The notes beneath the pieces were generated by a model. It worked only from the letters and a program-made list of their open reading frames with translations. It did no database searches and had not been told where the DNA came from. This document shows positions 5,148 to 7,002 of a stretch of 7,002 nucleotides of DNA, one piece after another. The DNA comes from an uncultured Lachnospiraceae bacterium (GTDB lineage Bacteria > Bacillota > Clostridia > Lachnospirales > Lachnospiraceae). The DNA is taken from NCBI GenBank assembly GCA_958426095.1, contig CATZYB010000135.1, positions 1 through 7,002 of the forward strand, given 5' to 3'. Numbering within the stretch: position 1 is the stretch's first letter; every line of letters starts with the position of its first letter. The position numbers were made by a program, and so were the translations under genes.

Positions 5148-6005
5148 TTACAATAATTTTTTGGCGATGGCCTGAGCTGTCGATTCGCGGGCGGCCGCCC
5201 GGACTTCCGGATTCTTTCGACAGTAACCATAGAATAAACACTCGATCAGAAATAATTGTCCGACTTTAGCGGCAATGGAACCGGATTGAAGCGGACTTTC
5301 ATTATATCCGCATTGCAGAACAATGTCGGCAAATTCTGCCGCCCGGGATTTTGGAAAATGTGTGACGAGAATGATCGGTGTTTTTCTCTGTTTTGCAAGC
5401 TGCAGAACCTCTTCCATATCTTTGGTGGAACCGGAGTAAGAAAAGAAAAAGATAACATCCTGGGGAGAAGCCAGTGCGGCGGCCATCGTCTGCATATGTG
5501 AATCTTCAATATGGATAAAATTTGACGTTGTCGTGGAAAAACGGGCCCATGCTTCCATAGCCATAACCATGCTTCCGCCCTGACCGAAACAGTAGACCTG
5601 GCGCGCTTCTGAAAGAAGGTTAACGGCTTTGTCAAGAGTTTTTTCCTCCAGATGGTCCAGTGTTTCATTCAGGGAAACAATATTTGATGCATACAGCTTA
5701 TGACACATAATGTCGAAATTATCGTCTGCATTGATCGTTTGGGGAATATCCGAAGGATCACCCAGATTATTGGTCCGTTCGCATTTTGCCAGAGCCAGTT
5801 TGAAGTCGTTATAACCGGAAAGACCAAGCCCGCGGCAAAAACGGGTGATTGTCGCTTCGGATACGCCGCAGCTTTCCGCCAGGGAGGTGATCGACATATA
5901 TTGGGTACTGGATGTGTTGGCAAAAATATAGTCTGCCAGCTTCTTTCCGGAACGGGTCAATGAGTTATATTGTTTTGTAATAGAATCCAGTATATTTTCA
6001 GCCAA
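5148..6005 (-). CDS. RpiR-family transcriptional regulator (HTH plus SIS sugar-phosphate domain)
   Basis: A 285-aa regulator, the standard length of the RpiR/MurR family. The N-terminal HTH_6 domain (about 1-77) has the recognition region SITSLAESCGVSEATITRFC followed by GYNDFKLALAK. The SIS domain (about 125-255) carries CFGQGGS (129-135) and FSYSGSTKD (178-186), which bind a phosphosugar. Such regulators of amino-sugar and sialic acid loci, for example NanR of C. perfringens and S. aureus, answer to ManNAc-6-P; that effector is the best guess here. The start is the TTG at 6005, 7 nt after a perfect AAGGAGG; the frame stays open further but those residues precede the family's N-terminus. It sits between the two operator-bearing units, convergent to nagB-nanE-nanK and divergent from the binding protein, so it probably represses both. 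Confidence 0.9.
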   Translation of the reverse strand: MAENILDSITKQYNSLTRSGKKLADYIFANTSSTQYMSITSLAESCGVSEATITRFCRGLGLSGYNDFKLALAKCERTNNLGDPSDIPQTINADDNFDIMCHKLYASNIVSLNETLDHLEEKTLDKAVNLLSEARQVYCFGQGGSMVMAMEAWARFSTTTSNFIHIEDSHMQTMAAALASPQDVIFFFSYSGSTKDMEEVLQLAKQRKTPIILVTHFPKSRAAEFADIVLQCGYNESPLQSGSIAAKVGQLFLIECLFYGYCRKNPEVRAAARESTAQAIAKKLL

Positions 6006-6019
6006 AAAACCGCCTCCTT
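6003..6019 (-). promoter_or_regulatory. Ribosome binding site fixing a TTG start for the RpiR regulator
   Basis: On the minus strand AAGGAGG (6019-6013) is 7 nt before TTG (6005-6003). No ATG or GTG start is similarly placed; the open frame's upstream ATG at 6083 would lie upstream of the likely promoter. The TTG start may keep regulator levels low. Confidence 0.75.
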
Positions 6020-6042
6020 GTATATATTCAAAATCTATTACG

Positions 6043-6071
6043 ATTATAAAACAATTTGATTTCCAACGCAA
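6043..6071 (-). promoter_or_regulatory. Promoter of the RpiR regulator
   Basis: On the minus strand TTGCGT (6071-6066), a 17-nt spacer and a perfect TATAAT (6048-6043). Transcription would start near 6036, giving a leader of about 30 nt with the AAGGAGG. A short inverted repeat AAAGTTT/AAACTTT (6074-6090) lies just upstream of the -35. Confidence 0.6.
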
Positions 6072-6073
6072 GG

Positions 6074-6211
6074 AAAGTTTCAAAAACTTTTTAAATGTAA
6101 TGACAAAAATTTACATTTTAATGAATATATTTTTAAATTTTCCTATAATCGGTATTCTTTTTGCTTAATTAAAAAAGTCAAAAACAAATCTGTATTGTGC
6201 AATGTGTACAA
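6074..6211. other. Divergent intergenic region with several inverted repeats of unknown role
   Basis: The 316-nt gap between the regulator and the binding-protein gene is very AT-rich. Besides the two promoters and the shared operator it holds AAAGTTT-caa-AAACTTT (6074-6090), AAATGTAA with TTACATTT (6093-6100 and 6111-6118, 10-nt spacer), and an imperfect TTGTGCA-ATG-TGTACAA (6195-6211). These could be sites for other regulators; the AT content means some may be chance. Confidence 0.35.
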
Positions 6212-6222
6212 AAAACAAATTG

Positions 6223-6257
6223 ATTTTCATATAATTAAGACATTGAAAATTATTTTC
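6223..6257 (+). promoter_or_regulatory. Composite palindromic operator of the binding-protein promoter
   Basis: ATTTTC (6223-6228), 16 nt, then GAAAAT-T-ATTTTC (6245-6257), which extends to the 15-bp palindrome TGAAAATTATTTTCA. Arms, gap and position in the -35 box are the same as at the nagB promoter (2628-2662), arguing for one shared regulator, probably the RpiR protein next door. Confidence 0.62.
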
Positions 6258-6271
6258 AGAAAGAGTATTAT
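6243..6271 (+). promoter_or_regulatory. Promoter of the solute-binding protein operon
   Basis: TTGAAA (6243-6248), a 17-nt spacer and TATTAT (6266-6271). Transcription should start near 6278. A second possible -10, TATAAT at 6230-6235, has only TGTACA at a 19-nt spacing and lies between the operator arms. Confidence 0.65.
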
Positions 6272-6282
6272 AAATATAACGA

Positions 6283-6300
6283 TGAGCATGTGAATGCTTA
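6283..6300 (+). promoter_or_regulatory. Hairpin in the binding-protein leader
   Basis: TGAGCAT (6283-6289) pairs with ATGCTTA (6294-6300) around a GTGA loop, with one G-T wobble. It ends 6 nt before the ribosome site AAGGAGG (6307-6313). It may protect the 5' end of a highly expressed transporter mRNA; no T-run follows. Confidence 0.35.
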
Positions 6301-6321
6301 GTGCAAAAGGAGGATGTTACT

Positions 6322-7002
6322 ATGAAAAAAATGTTGGCCGCCTTATTGGCAACCACGCTGGTTGTAGCTTCTCTGGTCGGATGTGGTTCCGGCAGTAAAG
6401 AGACAACCGCAGCAAAGTCCGACGAAACAACAGCAGAGAGCGTTGCAGAAGCAGCGTCCGTTGACGGCGGAACTTTAAAATTGTCTGTAACGACAGGTGA
6501 TGGTTCTACAACAGATGACAAGATCCCAACACCATGGTATAATCGTATCATGGCAACAAATCTGATGTTCCGTGCCCTGCTTATTGCAGACAGCGATCTG
6601 ACAAATCCACAGCCGGATCTGGCAGAATCTGTAGAAATTAGTGAAGATGGCCTCGTATACACCATTACAATGAAAGATGGTTTGAAATGGTCCGATGGCG
6701 AAGCTCTGACAGCAGAAGATGTTCAGTGGTCTATTGAAACAGCATTAAAGGCTGCAACATGTAACTCCATTTATACATCTGCTTTCAAGAAGATCGACAA
6801 TATGGCTATCGATGGCAGCACGATCACTATGACACTGACTGAGCCATACGCTTCAATGAAAGATGTACTTGCTCAGTTCGCAATTTTACCAAAACATTGT
6901 CTTGAAAATGCAGATCCTCTGACTCTGGAATCTGATGCGTTCTGGACAAATCCGGTTTGCTCCGGTATGTACACACTGGATGAACTGAATGTTGGTAACT
7001 AC
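6322..7002 (+). CDS. Family-5 extracellular solute-binding lipoprotein, 3' end outside window
   Basis: The first 227 residues of an ABC importer's substrate-binding protein. MKK, a hydrophobic stretch and the lipobox LVGC (C21) make a lipoprotein signal; residues 22-47 are an S/T/A/E/K-rich tether. The mature part matches SBP_bac_5 (DppA/OppA class): LAESVEISEDGLVYTITMK and LKWSDGEALTAEDVQWSIE (121-139). This family is normally about 500-550 aa, so over half lies beyond the window. AAGGAGG at 6307-6313 is 8 nt before the ATG. Most relatives bind peptides or nickel, but the H. ducreyi sialic acid importer SatABCD is of this class, and the operator shared with nagB-nanE-nanK favours sialic acid, ManNAc or a related glycan as ligand. 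Permease and ATPase genes are expected downstream. The family is sure; the ligand is inferred. Confidence 0.88.
   Translation, partial: MKKMLAALLATTLVVASLVGCGSGSKETTAAKSDETTAESVAEAASVDGGTLKLSVTTGDGSTTDDKIPTPWYNRIMATNLMFRALLIADSDLTNPQPDLAESVEISEDGLVYTITMKDGLKWSDGEALTAEDVQWSIETALKAATCNSIYTSAFKKIDNMAIDGSTITMTLTEPYASMKDVLAQFAILPKHCLENADPLTLESDAFWTNPVCSGMYTLDELNVGNY

Noticed and set aside
5246..5963. Several 80-140 codon frames overlapping the RpiR gene in other frames
   Set aside because: All lie inside the RpiR coding region, which has a complete HTH and SIS domain and its own ribosome site.
6244..6258. Catabolite-response (cre) site reading of TGAAAATTATTTTCA
   Set aside because: The arms resemble cre but the central CG expected for CcpA sites is missing in both copies.
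6250..6264. CodY-box-like sequence overlapping the second operator
   Set aside because: TATTTTCAGAAAGAG has about four mismatches to AATTTTCWGAAAATT, and the nagB copy of the operator lacks the second half, so the shared palindrome explains it better.
6165..6665. A 166-codon open frame on the minus strand across the binding-protein start
   Set aside because: It overlaps the lipoprotein signal, ribosome site and promoter of the plus-strand gene and has no family-like motifs.

Overview
The window reads as chromosome of a gut-type, low-to-moderate-GC Firmicute, most likely a Clostridia/Lachnospiraceae member. This rests on strong AAGGAGG-type ribosome sites, TTGAAA/TATAAT promoters in AT-rich spacers, the short Firmicute form of NagB, and a lipoprotein ABC-transporter binding protein. 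The genus cannot be fixed from the sequence alone.

Region 1 (1-2398, + strand) is an accessory-looking run of closely spaced genes. It holds a DUF4241 protein of unknown function, an MNT nucleotidyltransferase and HEPN protein pair overlapping by 14 nt (type VII MntA/HepT toxin-antitoxin architecture), and a 323-aa fusion of a maltose/galactoside-type O-acetyltransferase with a GNAT N-acetyltransferase. The mntA-hepT part looks more AT-rich than its surroundings.

Region 2 (2399-2744) is a 346-nt intergenic stretch. It contains a low-GC hairpin after the fusion gene, an orphan minus-strand ribosome site with a start codon opening only an 8-codon frame, and a strong extended -10 promoter with a palindromic operator for the next operon.

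Region 3 (2745-5076, + strand) is a compact nagB-nanE-nanK operon. NanK phosphorylates N-acetylmannosamine, NanE epimerises ManNAc-6-P to GlcNAc-6-P, and NagB converts GlcN-6-P to fructose-6-P. The NagA deacetylase needed in between and the NanA lyase are not in the window. The ROK kinase lacks the usual zinc-site residues. A long bidirectional terminator separates this operon from the convergent gene.

Region 4 (5148-7002) holds an RpiR-family regulator on the minus strand (HTH plus SIS domain, TTG start) and, divergent from it, the first 227 codons of a family-5 solute-binding lipoprotein. That protein is probably the receptor of an ABC importer for sialic acid, ManNAc or a related ligand.

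The most informative observation is that the nagB promoter and the binding-protein promoter, 3.6 kb apart, carry the same composite site. It is ATTTTC, 16 nt, then GAAAAT-W-ATTTTC, with the palindrome beginning at the same offset inside a TTGAAA -35 box. This ties catabolic operon, transporter and the RpiR regulator into one predicted regulon. I see no CRISPR array, insertion sequence, tRNA or rRNA.
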